A stretch of 64,000 bases of DNA from Euborellia annulipes. Taxonomy: Eukaryota; Arthropoda; Insecta; Dermaptera; Anisolabididae. The translations under genes were made by a program, and so were the position numbers. Numbering within the stretch: position 1 is the first letter of the stretch; every line of letters begins with the position of its first letter. Positions 15,101 to 26,278 of this stretch are shown here, piece by piece. The stretch lies in NCBI GenBank assembly GCA_023213315.1, contig JAKCPI010006031.1, positions 28,027-92,026 on the forward strand, in the 5' to 3' direction. The notes beneath the pieces are model-generated. The model saw only the letters and a program-made list of their open reading frames with translations, was not told the origin of the DNA and ran no database searches.

Positions 15101-18100
15101 GGGTGTTCGAGGACTAGCTGGGAGACTAGTGTACGTGGGGTCAGACCAAACTTATTCTAGCAAGGCTCTGCTCCTTTCCACAAAGCCACGTCAACACAAG
15201 ATGACCGAAAATTTCTCTTAACTTGACCTTAATTTCCTGGATTATCGGGAGACCAATAAACATCCCCTAAAATACTTGAGGGTGACGCTGTAACAGCCAC
15301 AATGATCAAACTGAAAAAAAGTTTTTGGTTCAGTCGTTTCCGACCCCGGCCGAATTGAGCCCGTTATTGCCCCTAATGGGCATTTTATTTATTTATTTAT
15401 TTACATTCTAATATCATTATTATTATGATTATTTTAAATTCCCATCGGAATCCCCGTTTATTTGCTCGAGGTGCTTTCGTGCACGGAGACACACACCTCA
15501 TTGCCTCTGGCCGCAGCCATCTACCGGCACTCCGTGAAGTTACATTATTTCCTATCTCTAACTCCTCCTCCTGCGTTCGTTTCTAACTAATGAACTAATC
15601 CTTATTTCTGGTTCCTTTTATCCAACCTCTTCAATGCTAGGGAGGATGTCCTAGTTGAGGAGGGACTCCCTCAGCACCGACTCCTTTCGAAGAATGCATC
15701 ACTGAGAGGGAACCTTCTTTACGTCCCTTCAGGACGGGATGTCACAGCAACTCCCTCTCTAAATATTTTTATTTAATGAAAAAATCCCGCAAGCCCAGGA
15801 TTTGAACAGGGTTCTTCTTTGCAGAAACCGACACCCTAGCCCGCTACACCAGTGAGCCCCCTTTAATATCCTCAAATACCTTAGGCACTCTGTGTGGCAG
15901 GCAAAAGGGTATAAGCAAGATTGTCAAAATGATAAAATCTGAGGGTTTAATTATATCAAATAAGCCAAATAGGCCAAATTTGGATATTATACCGGTTTTG
16001 CCTGCTCATATACTCCAAGAAAAATGATATTTTGTTAGCTGGGCTGGACAACCCTGGTGAGTAAATGAGGCAAAACGAGAAAGAGAACTAATGAATTCAT
16101 TCAGAAATGATATTATTATTCAATCATAAATATAAACAATACGGCTTGATGGCACTTCCTAAAGCCCAGCCTGGGCGCACACGGTCGATTTTTAGTCGAT
16201 GGACATAAATGCATTAAAAAATCGAGTTGATCTGCAGTTGTGTCGTGTGCGCACCTTCATTAAACGTAATGCATTTTATGTCCATCGACTAAACTGTCGC
16301 TCGACTAAAATCGACCGAGTGCTGGGCGTCCAGCCCAATTAGAGCAGGCATGTCAAACTCGGGCCACATCATCTATTCCGAACTAACCCAAGTTGGCGCC
16401 CGCGTGTTTGTGCTGTTCAAAAAATTAATCAAATTCGATTGTTAGAATGATTATATTGTGCATTTATTAGACCCAATGTTTTTGCGGTCCGCAATCGATG
16501 CATTGGGGGGCCGCGACTTTGACACGCCTGAGTAAGAGCTATGAGATGATTGAAAACAAAAATAAAATCTTTTATCTTCCTTCTGCACAGCTCTTTTTCC
16601 ATTCTATCTAGAAAAGGCTTTGCAGGTTTGTTTAAATTCCTAGCTTTTTATTTATCTTTTCAAACTATCAATATTCAAAGGAGTCCCCACGGGTTGTGGG
16701 TCACCGATTTTTCCAAACCGAGGCCAAGAACACTCAAGAAAATCGACTTTGAAGACTATCAAGATTTCCGAGTTCTATAAGTTTGCATAATTTTGTTTAT
16801 ATGTAAACAGTGCCTGGTAGCCGAGAAAGTAAGCGCAACAGTCTAGCAAACAAGGAGTCGCTAGTTCGATTCTTGTTGCGGACATTTTTTCAATTTCAAT
16901 TCTCTATCCGTATATACAGTATCTCTCATATTAACATTTATAAAATTGAAATTAAATTAACAAATATTTTTTCAATATAAATTAACTCCTTTTATTTTTA
17001 ATTACCACCCGCTACTATAGTTTTCACCGTCGTGTTGGTTTATCGACTAAATTCTTATATGTCCTAAGTTGCCGAAAAGTGCATGTGTGTGTGATTGGAA
17101 AAGTGTGAGTGTTTAAAAAAAAGATATATGAAAATATATGGAAGACGATTCGTCTTATTTAACAACAAAGTCTTTTTTATTTTTATACCAAATTTCAATT
17201 TATTATAAATATTCGTATTTTCAGTGTGTAACGAGTGGTAATTAAAAATAAAAAATGTTAATTTAATTTCAATTTTATAAATGTTAATATGAGAGATACT
17301 GTATATACGGATAGAGAATTGAAATTAAAAAAAAAATGTCCGCAACAAGAATCGAACTACGACTCCTTGTTTGCTAGATGTTGGCTATTTCTCGGCTACC
17401 AGGCACTGTTTACATATAAACAAAATTATGCAAACTTATAGAACTCGGAAATCTTGATAGTCTTCAAAGTCGATTTTCTTGAGTGTTTTGAGTAGTGCAT
17501 GTACTGCTTTAGGAAATTGATGTAGATACTAATCTTAAATCCTATGAGTTTGAAAAAAATCGGTGACAAAGGGGACCCTGTCAGATAAGATATATCGTAT
17601 TGCATAAATTTGTTTACTTAAAATTATTATGATTATTGATAAAGATACATCTAACCTGCAAGAGCCTTTTTTTATTCATTCATAAAAATTGCAAATGAAA
17701 ATTACCGCTTGATGGTCTAAATAACTCTGGCTAGGATGATAGTCAGCGGTCTCCGATTGCGAGGGCTTTGGGGGTGTTGGCGTTGGCGTGTGCCGATAAT
17801 GAGACGGCGGAGGAGGTTTAGTGGCATGGGGATGAAAGATTGGCGAAAAAACAGAATCGTAAGGAGCAACAGGTGGCGGGGTTAGAAAACCCGGGCTGGG
17901 ATTGAACGCTGAACTCGTTGAAGAGGATTGTGAAGGGACGCCGGGGGGGACGAGAAGCCACTGGGGAGGGTTGGTTTAATGTCGACTGATTGGTTGGAGT
18001 TGGGTGATGGATCTGTCCACTAGTGGTGCTAGACGAGGGCGAGGAAGTCGATGATGTCGGGGAGCTGCCCGTTGACGTGCCAAGATGATGGTGGTGGTGA

Positions 18101-18183
18101 TGGAAATCGGTAGAAAAGGCTCCGGCAGCTGCAAGGCGATTATAAGCACTCTGGTAGGCTGTCCAAGAACCGACTGGATCCAT
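101..18183 (-). CDS. PRR12/QSER1-like chromatin protein, 9 coding exons, 3' end missing
   Basis: Coding exons in transcript order: 18183-17706, 14896-14154, 11856-11640, 11493-11247, 6342-5810, 5749-5245, 2971-2358, 2140-2003, 356-101. All junctions are GT/AG and every phase fits once one surplus C at 17943-17949 is allowed for. That gives at least 1,243 residues, continuing off the left edge. The ATG at 18183 is preceded in frame by a stop. The protein starts with MDPVGSW, then runs of His, Ser, Pro, Gln and Ala, a basic and acidic stretch in exon 6, and in exon 7 an AT-hook-like KKRGRGRPKR. Exons 8-9 hold the only globular-looking part (PPIWRIDGRSLLQKY, then YSSWTQQNK), which I match from memory to the C-terminal DUF4211 domain of vertebrate QSER1 and PRR12. 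Those proteins are nuclear DNA-associated regulators. Gene structure is secure; the family call is moderate. Introns of 2-5 kb are filled with repeats. Confidence 0.8.
357..2002 (-). other. intron with remnants of repeats and C/G runs
   Basis: This is the last complete intron of the PRR12/QSER1-like gene. It holds a broken copy of the repeat seen intact at 48.5 kb (about 660-710 and 995-1085), split by foreign sequence rich in C runs (966-978). G and C runs of 8-12 bases also lie near 1372-1410 and 1510-1522. I see no coding sequence. Confidence 0.6.
1058..1083 (-). ncRNA. degenerate hammerhead-like motif
   Basis: On the minus strand the order is CTAAGA, TGG, a loop, CC, GAAACG. It is a decayed copy of the motif at 48596-48629, with the CUGANGA box mutated, so it is probably inactive. 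Confidence 0.35.
2972..5244 (-). other. intron of the PRR12/QSER1-like gene
   Basis: The intron contains a TTAA-bounded repeat copy (3757-4240) and a patch at 4430-4520 where the phrase GTCGCGAGACAAA is repeated in both orientations. I see nothing coding. The (CT)n patch at 3505-3522 is a microsatellite. Confidence 0.5.
3757..4240. repeat. TTAA-flanked dispersed repeat, copy 1
   Basis: Ends are inverted relatives: left begins TTAAGGGTGTAGTAGCGGC and right ends in the complement of a TTAGGGGGGTTCAGGA-like sequence. The same family occurs at 37118-37800 and 51762-52388. TTAA ends suggest a piggyBac-type non-autonomous element. No coding capacity. Confidence 0.6.
6775..6912. repeat. two head-to-head tRNA-like SINE heads
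   Basis: On the plus strand 6830-6905 reads like a tRNA-derived head: an A-box-like TGGTGCATTGGACAG and a B box GGGTTCGATTCC. On the minus strand 6780-6830 carries the same B box (GGGTTCGACTCCCGG) inverted. The arms form a palindrome. It lies in an intron of the PRR12/QSER1-like gene. The unpaired, diverged arms make a working tRNA unlikely. Confidence 0.6.
7947..8570. mobile_element. hAT-type non-autonomous element, copy 1
   Basis: Terminal inverted repeats begin CAGGGCCGCAGACAG. An exact 8-bp target duplication TCGGCAAC flanks it (7939-7946 and 8571-8578). The uninterrupted target sequence exists near 46619-46640, a natural empty site. The interior is G/C-run rich and carries no transposase. 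A second copy is at 31196-31713. Confidence 0.9.
9581..9801. mobile_element. short MITE with inverted ends
   Basis: Left end ATCGCCTGTTGAGAATGCTG with GAGTGGCGAAA; the right end is its inverted relative, ending in GCAGGCGATATA. It is inserted in the TA-rich tail of a larger dispersed repeat. No coding content. Confidence 0.6.
10856..10888 (-). ncRNA. hammerhead-like ribozyme motif
   Basis: Minus strand: CTGAAGA, extra T, GGT...ACC as stem II, GAAA, then CGTC. It is paired with an inverted copy at 11003-11035 and lies in the sense direction of the host intron. Stem I is weak. Confidence 0.5.
11003..11035 (+). ncRNA. hammerhead-like ribozyme motif
   Basis: Plus strand: CTGAAGA, a mutated start of stem II (TAGTTC), GGAACC, GAAA, CGTC. 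It is the right partner of 10856-10888. Stem I is only about 2 bp, so activity is doubtful. Confidence 0.45.
11992..12865 (-). mobile_element. internally deleted mariner element
   Basis: Inverted ends near GGTTGGGGAAAAAG and its complement lie next to TA repeats, consistent with TA target sites. On the minus strand, frames within 12045-12575 encode pieces of a mariner transposase: the N-terminal helix-turn-helix part (APRTGGPVVENVDKI, QLTPKNTMDRISICEAL) and the C-terminal end. The catalytic middle is missing and frames are broken. Length is about 870 bp against roughly 1.3 kb for intact mariners, so it is a dead copy. Confidence 0.9.
12045..12575 (-). pseudogene. mariner transposase pseudogene
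   Basis: Three overlapping minus-strand frames together give an interrupted mariner transposase. The N-terminal DNA-binding region and the QLTPKN linker region are recognisable, then frameshifts, then GGLTARKVLL joined to a C-terminal stretch. The region holding the later catalytic aspartates is deleted. Confidence 0.85.
13106..13218 (-). repeat. tRNA-headed SINE, family 1
   Basis: The minus-strand head has an A box GGCGTAGTTGG and a B box GGGTTCGGATCC, followed by a tail ATGATTTTATTTAAGCCATT that begins a hairpin. Related copies are at 31924-32032 (+) and 46695-46816 (-). Confidence 0.7.
13335..13734. mobile_element. hAT-type MITE, 400 bp
   Basis: Inverted ends CAGGGGTGTCAAACTC and its complement. 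An exact 8-bp target duplication GTCTACGA lies at 13327-13334 and 13735-13742. No transposase. Confidence 0.92.
15360..15780. repeat. dispersed repeat shared with 43.3-43.9 kb
   Basis: The segment from a (TTTA)n tract through GAGGTGCTTTCGTGCACGG to the GATGTCACAGCAACTCCCTC region recurs inverted at 43320-43940, where it ends in a poly-A run. This looks like the 3' part of a retroelement in minus orientation here. No coding sequence recognised. Confidence 0.5.
15790..15862 (-). repeat. tRNA-like SINE head
   Basis: On the minus strand there is GGGGGCTCACTGGTGTAGCG (A-box region) and TGTTCAAATCC (B box), followed by a T-rich tail. It is degenerate and not a convincing tRNA gene. Confidence 0.5.
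16165..16323. mobile_element. MITE with long inverted ends
   Basis: Left arm CGGTCGATTTTTAGTCGATG and ACATAAATGCATT face an inverted right arm. The two arms cover most of the about 160 bp, so a transcript would fold into a hairpin. Confidence 0.6.
16345..16530. mobile_element. short, diverged hAT-like MITE
   Basis: Ends CAGGCATGTCAAACTCGGG and GACTTTGACACGCCTG are inverted and resemble the element at 13335-13734. The flanking octamers AATTAGAG and AGTAAGAG agree only in part, so the insertion is old or the boundary slightly off. Confidence 0.6.
16690..17580. repeat. palindromic pair of tRNA-headed SINEs (family 2)
   Basis: About 280-bp inverted arms (16690-16975 and 17250-17480) each contain a SINE: a tRNA-like head with GGTAGCCGAG and AGTTCGATTC, a T run, then a shared tail ending near TTATAAAATTGAAATT. 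A third copy is at 29090-29240. Flanking unique-looking sequence (CTTCAAAGTCGATTTTCTTG) recurs near 29280. It lies in intron 1 of the PRR12/QSER1-like gene. Confidence 0.6.
17943..17949 (-). other. surplus C in coding homopolymer (apparent frameshift)
   Basis: A run of seven C on the coding strand of exon 1 breaks the frame. Upstream reads low-complexity His/Ser/Thr protein. Downstream the good frame is one base off (GVPSQSSSTSSAFNPSPG and on to the donor). With six C the exon is 477 bases and ends in phase 0, exactly what exon 2 (TCT ACT TGG) needs. An assembly or sequencing indel is the simplest explanation. Confidence 0.85.
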
Positions 18184-18223
18184 TAGCTTTTATTCTTTAG
18201 ATGCCTTTCAACATTTTCTTTCG

Positions 18224-18230
18224 ATTTTTC
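18224..18230 (-). promoter_or_regulatory. splice acceptor in the 5' UTR of the PRR12/QSER1-like gene
   Basis: About 45 bases before the start codon the minus strand has a T-rich tract followed by TTTTAG. The ATG exon is therefore probably not the first exon, and a non-coding exon 1 should lie upstream, in 18.3-24 kb. Confidence 0.45.
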
Positions 18231-20869
18231 CTAAAAGAAAAATTATTCCAATTATTATTACACCCCCCAAGAGTCAGTCAGTAAGGGTTATGTGTATGCC
18301 GACGATATGCTTTTTATTGATGTCCATCCTCTTGATGATGTCGGAATAAAGAATAAATAATGCCACTTGACACATGTCAGAAAAAATAATTTCTAAATTT
18401 GAAAGAGGAACTGATAAATGGTCCTGGAATTTGTCAGAGTAATCGTGGCTTGAAAGAAAATATTTTAATTGAGGCGAGTTTTTTTGTTGGATGACATCAT
18501 ATTTTCCTATTTTCCTATTTCTTGAGAATGAAGCTAAAAGCAGAATGTAGAATAAATTCCCGAGAAATCACCATAATATCGAACGGTACTTTGCTATTAA
18601 AAATTACATGAAAATTTCATAAATATTTCGCAATATATTACATAATTTTGAAATAATTACTTATAAATAATGCATCTAGAGATGAAACAAAAAATAATTT
18701 TATACAATGCTTCAAAAATAAATTGTTTCTTTTGTTTACATTGTTAAATTCTTTTTATTATTATTATTTTCATTAACATAAATGATTATTAATTAAAGTC
18801 ATTTTCTATTATTGTTATTTATGTTTTGACAGCAAGAAAAAAATAATTAATATTTTTCCAATACTCGGAGGTCATTGCGCAAGGTTAGTTCACGGAATTT
18901 CAGGTTTCGGGTCACTTGGGCCTTTCCAAAATAAATTCCACCTTTCAGACGCATATATTATAATAAATAGTTATAAAAAAAAAAAAAAATTGAAAAATAT
19001 CAATTCACTCTAATCTATATGTTTTAATTTTGACAAATGGTGAGCAGGTTACAATCCCTGAATATATTATATTTATATAATTTAATTCTTAATTCGAATT
19101 TTCCTGATCGCCGAACAAAATTTGCATAATTTGATGAAAAAAAAGGAAACGAAAGGAAAAAATATTTACGTTCTAAATAAAAGGAAAAATAAGAAGTGGG
19201 TTTGAAAGGGGAATTTTTGAAATCTATTTTTACGTGGGGGAATAAAAAATGAAAAATCAAAAATTTTATTTTTGAAACTATTATTTAATTTTTGTAATTC
19301 AGAAAATTTTTATAATAAAAAATTAATCATTTTTAAAATTCCAAAAAAACAAAACAAACAAATTTATTCAACTTGGAAAGAAGATTTTTAAGAAAATAAA
19401 TAAATAATAAGCAGTGAATGAAAAATCCAAAAAACAAACTGGGTTTCTTCCTCATTTCGTAAATTGGTTGGTCGTGAGCTCATCTCTGACCTTGAGCATA
19501 TTTCTATTAAATATGTAATAACATTTATGTTAAATAATTAATATTCAAATTTAACAAATAATAACAAATAAAATTACATATAACTGATACATAAACTTTT
19601 AAAAACCATAAAATAGTATTTTAATTTAATTTTGAAAGGAAATATTAAAAAAAAAGAAAAAATGTGGAAATTAATTATTTTATAAAAAATATTTAAGCTT
19701 TTGTTTTTCAAATTTTTGTAGTAAAATATTAAAAGAACAATTTTGTTGATTGCATAATTGAAAGATATACAAAATTTATTTTCAAATGTCAATAGATAAA
19801 AAATAATAAACATTCTTATTTAAAGATAATAGTTTGAAAGAAATATAAATTTTAAAAATTTTACAAATGCAAAATTTCTTGTTGATTTATGAAATTTTGG
19901 TTATGAATAAAATAAAAATTTGAAATGTTCTTGTCAATTGAAAGATGATTGGCATTTTATAAAAATGTTGACTTATTGACATATTGGAAAGGTATGAGAT
20001 GCGAGATGGAGAGAGAAATCGGGTCACTCACTCAACGGGCACGGGCTCGGGCACGGGACATGTGTCGTGGTCGAGGCGTGCTCGCTCTCGCACTTGCTGC
20101 CCAACCAGCAACAACAACAACAACAAACAACAACAAATTAAAAATTAATTTATCATTCACAGGCAAATGAAAAGAGAAGTCACCTGGGTGGTGCAAATTA
20201 ATCGCTCGCTGAGAAAACAATTTTATGGCACCATAAAATGCTTGCAGGGCTGCCAATCAAACAACAATTGAATCCCCTCAAACGCAAATCCCAAATCCCC
20301 TAGGCGCAGTTCAAATTGTCATCAAGCAAATGGATCTGCATTTATCTACGGATATAATATACTCGGGGGATAATAAGTGAAAGAAAGAATTTCAATCAAT
20401 TAATTCGGATGAATAAAAGAGAAAGGAAATATTATTTCCCTATCTATCTTATGATTGCTAATCCTAATCGGCAATTTTGGTCCAACAATCTAAAAAAAAA
20501 AAGACTTGCTTCCACAAGAACATTTAAAATGTAGCCTCCTGGAATTAAATTTTGAGTAGGCTCTCGACCGGGGGGAATGAAATTTGCAGCCAAGATGGAT
20601 CTAGAAATATCAATATATGGATTATTAACAGCAAAAGCATAACTGGAGTGGGATCAAGTCTTCAACCCCTCGTCGACCTAGATATTATCCTTAGGGTGGC
20701 TCAAAAAATAGAGACAATTTAAAAAAAGTTTTTTTCTTCTTTTATGAGACGCTTATTATATTTATATTGTTTGATTTTTATTTATTTCATTTCCTAGGAA
20801 ATTATAAGTTTGCATTAAAAATAAAAGGAAATTGATAAGAATAAAAATGAAAAAAAAAAAAATGTGTTG

Positions 20870-21250
20870 GAGATGGATTTGAACTCGCAAAGTTTGGTTT
20901 AGTGAGGATGGAAAAAATATTATTGTTGACCACTTAACCAATTCTGGTGCCTTGATGTAATTAAACCAAAAACTCTATATAGTTAAGCGTGCTTTGGCCC
21001 TTATGGCTTGACCTATAGAAAAAGCTTATTTAGCATTGTCTGATAAAAACAAAATTTTACCAGAGATTTATAATTAATAAAAATATTTTTTCTAGGAACC
21101 GACCGAATATTCGGTTTCGGTTACGCATCAATAACTCTAAAATTAGATCATATAATTAAAAGGCGTTTAGTGATTTGGAATCAAGAATTAACAACATGTA
21201 TCATAATATTTTATAGAGTTTTTGGTTTAATTACATCAAGGCATTCACAA
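20870..21250. repeat. tRNA-like SINE inside an inverted repeat
   Basis: Minus strand 20960-20870: A-box-like GAATTGGTTAAGTGG and B-box-like GAGTTCAAATCC, then a T run. The adjoining CCTTGATGTAATTAAACC recurs inverted at about 21226-21243. Confidence 0.5.
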
Positions 21251-22149
21251 TGTGACGTTTGCCCATTGTATTGTATAATTTGAAAACTATGCATGCTATT
21301 GAAATTTCGATTATAAATTATAAATCTGCATAAAACGTAATAAAAAATGATAATCATATGAGCAATATTAAAATTTTTAACTTTGCCCATCAACCGTAGA
21401 TTGGGCTGGTAAAGTTAATGTAATCGTAAAAAAAAATCGAAATTTTTCTGAAGCTGCCAAAATGCGTTTTGAGGTCCCCTGAATTAATAATTCAAGTACT
21501 TTTTGGAATGATGGTCCCCTGAATCCATTTAAGAAGTTTTTGGAATGATGTCTGTGTGGTAATTTTTTCGTCAACGAAATCTCAAAAATAATTTGTTCAA
21601 TTGTTTTGAAATTTTGCACCCATAAACTAGGGGTAGAGGCCAAGAACTGAAAAGATTTTGGTAATCATCGGACCATTAGGGGGGGGGGGGGGCAATATTT
21701 TTTCTTGAAAAGTGGGTGGGCAAAGTTGTTCGCTCGGCTTAGTCCGACCCTTTATTTTTATTCCTATCAATTTCCTTTTATTTTTAGTTCTAACTATATG
21801 TCAACAGAGAAACAAAAAAAATTGAATTAAATTCAAATCTTTATAGTCTATTAACTAGGTAGAGCCTTGTTTGAGAAGGAACTAGATTTTTTAGGGGGGG
21901 GGGGGCAAAATTTAATTTGCCGCCCCCTCCTTAAAGTTTTCTATACAAAATTCATATCATTTTACCTTTTTTTTTTTAGTAAATCTTTCTTTAATTGCCG
22001 CCCCCTGATATCTGCCGTCCGGCGCACATGCACCCACTGACCCCCCCCCCCCCCCCCCCGATCCGGCCCTGACGTATCATTTAAGATAGCAAGTTTGCGA
22101 GATATGTTTGTGCTTAAGATATTTATATTATTTTATAGTCTATGTTTAT

Positions 22150-22470
22150 TTTATTTTTTACTTTCTCTTACCTATACACACCTATGGATTTTACGTTTTG
22201 AGGTCCCCTGAGTCGAAAAAGTGGTTTTCGCAACCTGGTCTGTCTGTGTTCAATTTAAAGCATGAAGGAATTGAGCTACGAGGATGGAATTTTATATTTA
22301 CGTAAGGCACCTCCCTGAGATGTAACACGGAGCTTTTAATCAAAATCGGCCAAAAAGTACTACAACTTTACTGATGTACTTTTTCAGTTTTTTTCAATTT
22401 TAAAATGTAAGTAATAAAGTAACATAAAGCACACTTTACTCTTGAACTTCATAGGAAAGATAGGAGAAAT
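22150..22470. repeat. dispersed repeat of the TCTCTTACCTAT type
   Basis: Shares the phrases GTTTTGAGGTCCCCTGAGTC, GAATTGAGCTACGAGG and ACTTTACTGATGTACTTTTT with copies at 8.7-9.5, 37.9, 39.4 and 46.0-46.5 kb. No coding capacity seen. Confidence 0.6.
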
Positions 22471-23849
22471 GGTTGCTATGGTAACAAAATATAAATATTT
22501 TCCTACCTTTATAAATTGAGACCAATGGTCATTATAGGTCTTCGGACCTTATGCACCCATTCTAAAAAAAGAAAAAAAGCCTTTTCTTTTCTCTTTACAA
22601 AAGGAAAGTTAATGTAAATTGCGACATAGAAAAAGGGACAAAAACAGTAAACAATTTTTACAATGAAATAAGCCCTTAAAAATTCTATCTTTATTTTGTT
22701 AACTCTACAGAGTTTAGAGACTACAACATTTTTGTCAACGGGCCTGATGGTTTCATTTTACAAAATTAAAAAAGTAAAAAACGTTGTTAGTGATGTCATA
22801 GATAGATATATAATCAAATAAATTCCAAAACAAAGAAAGGAATTAACTAACAGGAACACAAAGTTTATTTATCACTGAATTAATGTTAATCTTTAAATTA
22901 GGACATTTGAACAAAAAAAGGAAAGAAAAATTTCACCTTTTACTTAACATTTCTATAAAATTTAACAATTTTTTTTTTCTTTTGATTCATTGTAAAACGT
23001 TTGGAATTAAATTTAAAAAAAAATCAAAATTAACAATAAAGCTAAAAACTATTACAATGATACTAGAGCATTGTTGTATCATTATTATATAAAAACACTT
23101 TATACATGCTCTCTAAATGTACTGTACAAATGAAAAATGACTTGAAATTCAATCAAGAATTGAGGGAATTTAATTTCGAAAAGAGATAAGTCCGCCAGCG
23201 TCGCTTTATCCAGCAAGTGCATTATTATGATGATCGATTTTATTCAACGAAGGGACGAAATCCGCCACTGCAATTGCTGTATGCATTGGCGGCGTTATGC
23301 AGCACCAAATTCGTGCATAATAATGCTGATGTCATGAATAAAGCGGCGCTCACCTTATTCCTTAGATTTCTAACTCCAATGACGAACAAAAACGATCGAA
23401 GCGGGATTCCAGGGGAAATTTCCAGGCAATTTCGAAAAAATTTGAAAAAATCCAGCTCAAAGAAATAAATTAAGCAAATCATTAATTATATGATATTCAA
23501 ATTGATTCCCTCAGGTTCTTTAATTCTAAAGAAAATATGTAAATTAAATAAATATGATCCTTTCTCTTATCGAGAAATAAATGAAACTTCTCCCTTATAA
23601 ATATTAAAGTTATTTTTTCATTATTTTTTCTTCTATAAATAAATAATTAAAAAAAAAAAAAAGAAAAAGAGTATTTACAGTTCAGGTCAGAAAAAAAGTT
23701 TTGTTTTAGAGATAATCCAAAAATTAGATGTTTTTGAGTAGGAAGAATGCGATCGAAAACATAAATAGGGAGATTCGTTTACCTGAGTGGCGATCTCTTT
23801 ATTTATTATTTTAAAAGATTAATGAATAAATTTAACTAGAGCGAGTTCT

Positions 23850-24570
23850 GTTTTTAAGCGGCTCTTGCACTATCAATATTTACGTCAAAGCGTCAAAATA
23901 TATGGCACAATAATCACATTGTACAATAATAATGAGCGTCTGTAGATCACATTGCGCATTATATTGAATCAATTAAAAACAGTTTGCGTTTTATTGTGCA
24001 ATCTAGTGTCTGTTGGCAATACAAGTTCAGTTCTGTGCTCTCTTATTATCCCACATGTCGACTGCACAACTATCTCCCGCCAACTAATTTATTGAACAAT
24101 AATGGGTTTGTTCTATTCAAGCCCAACGTGGATGTATTAATACACAAGAAGCCCAAGCCCACACTTCCCCAGATCCACACCTTCCCACATCCTCGCTGCG
24201 TAAACTAAGGTAGCCCTCGGGCTGCCCGAGGACCTTACCAGTTTGGGCGTCCACTGGCATCCAAAACGAGAAAATCAAACGCCGGGAAGCGTGCAAGTGC
24301 TTCCCAGGCTCCGCCCACTTGCTTGAAAGAAACACTAGGTAACTTGCCCATGGATGCCCAATTTTGACTTAAGAAATTACCCAGGGCTAGAATCAAACTA
24401 AGAGGAAGTTGCCCTAACTCCGCCAACTTGTGCTCCAATGGGCATCCAATTGCGATAAACGAACAAGCCTAATATTGCACCGTGCGGGTTGGCCAAGCAA
24501 TACTATTGTACAAAATATTGTGCAATATATTAACGTAAATATTGATCGTTTAAGAGCCGCTTTGTTTCAA
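23850..24570. mobile_element. about 715-bp element with inverted ends
   Basis: The left end (AAGCGGCTCTTGCAC, ATCAATATTTACGT) and the right end (ACGTAAATATTGATCG, AAGAGCCGCTT) are inverted. The interior is a GC-rich patch (24100-24440). No transposase recognised. Confidence 0.6.
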
Positions 24571-26211
24571 CAATCAAAATCAATGAATACAATTTAACTA
24601 CCACTCTACATCTAATTTCATTTCTATTCTTTGGATTATCCCTAATCTTTGCCAACAAATAAGAATTAAATAAAATGAACAAATAATAAAAATCAATTTA
24701 TTGCTTATTCAGTTCCCTTGTTTCAATGAATAATAGGTGTAATGCACTTTTCTATTGGCGCCAGTCACCATTATCCATTAAAACAAACTACGTATGAATA
24801 AGCCCTGAATTTTTGATTTTTTTTTCTAGGAAGTTTAGAGTAAGATCACAGCAAAAAAAAATGAATTTTATTCAAAGATATTTAGGTTCAATTCTTTTTT
24901 TAATATGAATTTAAAAAAATCACAACTTATTGCTCGTTTTGTGATGATTTCGTAGAAATTTATTATAAAGCGTATGACAAATTCAGTGGTATTTGTGATT
25001 TGTGCAATAAATGAGTGAATGAATGGATATCAGAGTCTCTTTTAGGACATTCTCTTGGAATTTTTCATTCCATTTGTGAATATTTAAAAAAATAAATAAA
25101 TTTGAATTAAAGTATTTTTTTTTTTTTTTATTTTTTATAATCAAACTTAATTTGGAATTTATGTTTCATAGAGTTTATCAACTAAATAATAAATTTCTTT
25201 TTTGCTTTTGATTGACTCTTTACTTATCTTATTCTGACCTCTTTTTATAAAAATCCTATTTAAAGAAAAACAAAATGAAGAAAGAATTCCATTAGAATAT
25301 ACATAATGTTTTGTCTTATTATAACTTTGGACAAAGATCACAATGGATTTCATATTTGAGACTTTCTTTTAAAGCATACCCTGATCTATGAAAATATTCC
25401 GATTATTTCACGTCAGCTATTTTGGCAATCCTACTAAAGAAGTCGCTCTTGTTTAATTGAGTCTAACATCGCGTTGTTTTGATTTGTCAAGTCTTTGTTT
25501 CTAATTTCACCTTCATTGATTGTTGCAAATAAAAGTTATTCTTTGCCCCTACAAAAAAACATCAAAAAGGTTAGGAATTCCTTTCCCAAAAATTTATTTC
25601 AATTAAATGGCTACCCCCCAAAATTTTCAAAAAAAAAGGGGGGGAGGGACCTAAAGGGTGTTATCAAAGCGGGTGGTTTTTTTATTTTTTTTTTTTTTTA
25701 AATAGTTATTTTAAAAATAATCCCAATTTTGAACAAAAATTAATTTCCAAGATTTTTTGTTTATTTAATTTTGTACAAGTCTTTCTATAACTTTTGGCTC
25801 AAGAAATTGAATCGTGTAAATAAACAAATTATTTTCACTTTATGTATTTTATAAATTCATTAAACAACACGAAGCGCTTCTTCTTTAGTAAGATTATAAA
25901 AAAGCCAAGAAACTTTAACTTAATTTTTTTGGCATTTCATCGACATGTAATTTTTTTTTTTTTTTTTTTTTTTTTTGTAAATATTTAAAAAACATTTATT
26001 TCATAAATAATCGAGAAAATATTGGCTAAAGTAGAGGCAATCTTCCAATTTGGTCCCCACTCTAAAAATTATCATCAAAAAGTTGGACCATTTGAAATGA
26101 GATTTGAAATTTAATTCCATAAAAAAAACCTCAAGTTGATTTCGAAGTCGAGGTCATTTCCCTACCGCATCTGTTCCAAGATTGCCTTGATACTCGTACT
26201 TGATAGACAAA

Positions 26212-26217
26212 TTTATT
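26212..26217 (-). terminator. poly(A) signal for GTF2H1
   Basis: AATAAA on the minus strand, 62 bases past the stop codon. Confidence 0.5.
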
Positions 26218-26278
26218 TTTAATTTTTTTGAGAAATGAAAATGATAAAATTTAAATAAAAATAAAAGTTAGCTCACGG

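Larger units (their letters stand above)
18231..26211. other. 8 kb AT-rich spacer between two minus-strand genes
   Basis: No gene can be supported. It holds a GC-richer patch at 20030-20130 that could be a promoter for the gene to its left, SINE-like pieces (20870-21250), dispersed repeats (22150-22470), an inverted-end element (23850-24570) and many homopolymers. An 83-codon open frame at 23217-23468 has no recognisable domain and its complement is also open. Confidence 0.5.

Noticed and set aside
23217..23468. 83-codon open frame on the plus strand
   Set aside because: The opposite strand is open as well, there are no domains or splice context, and it is isolated in AT-rich spacer.
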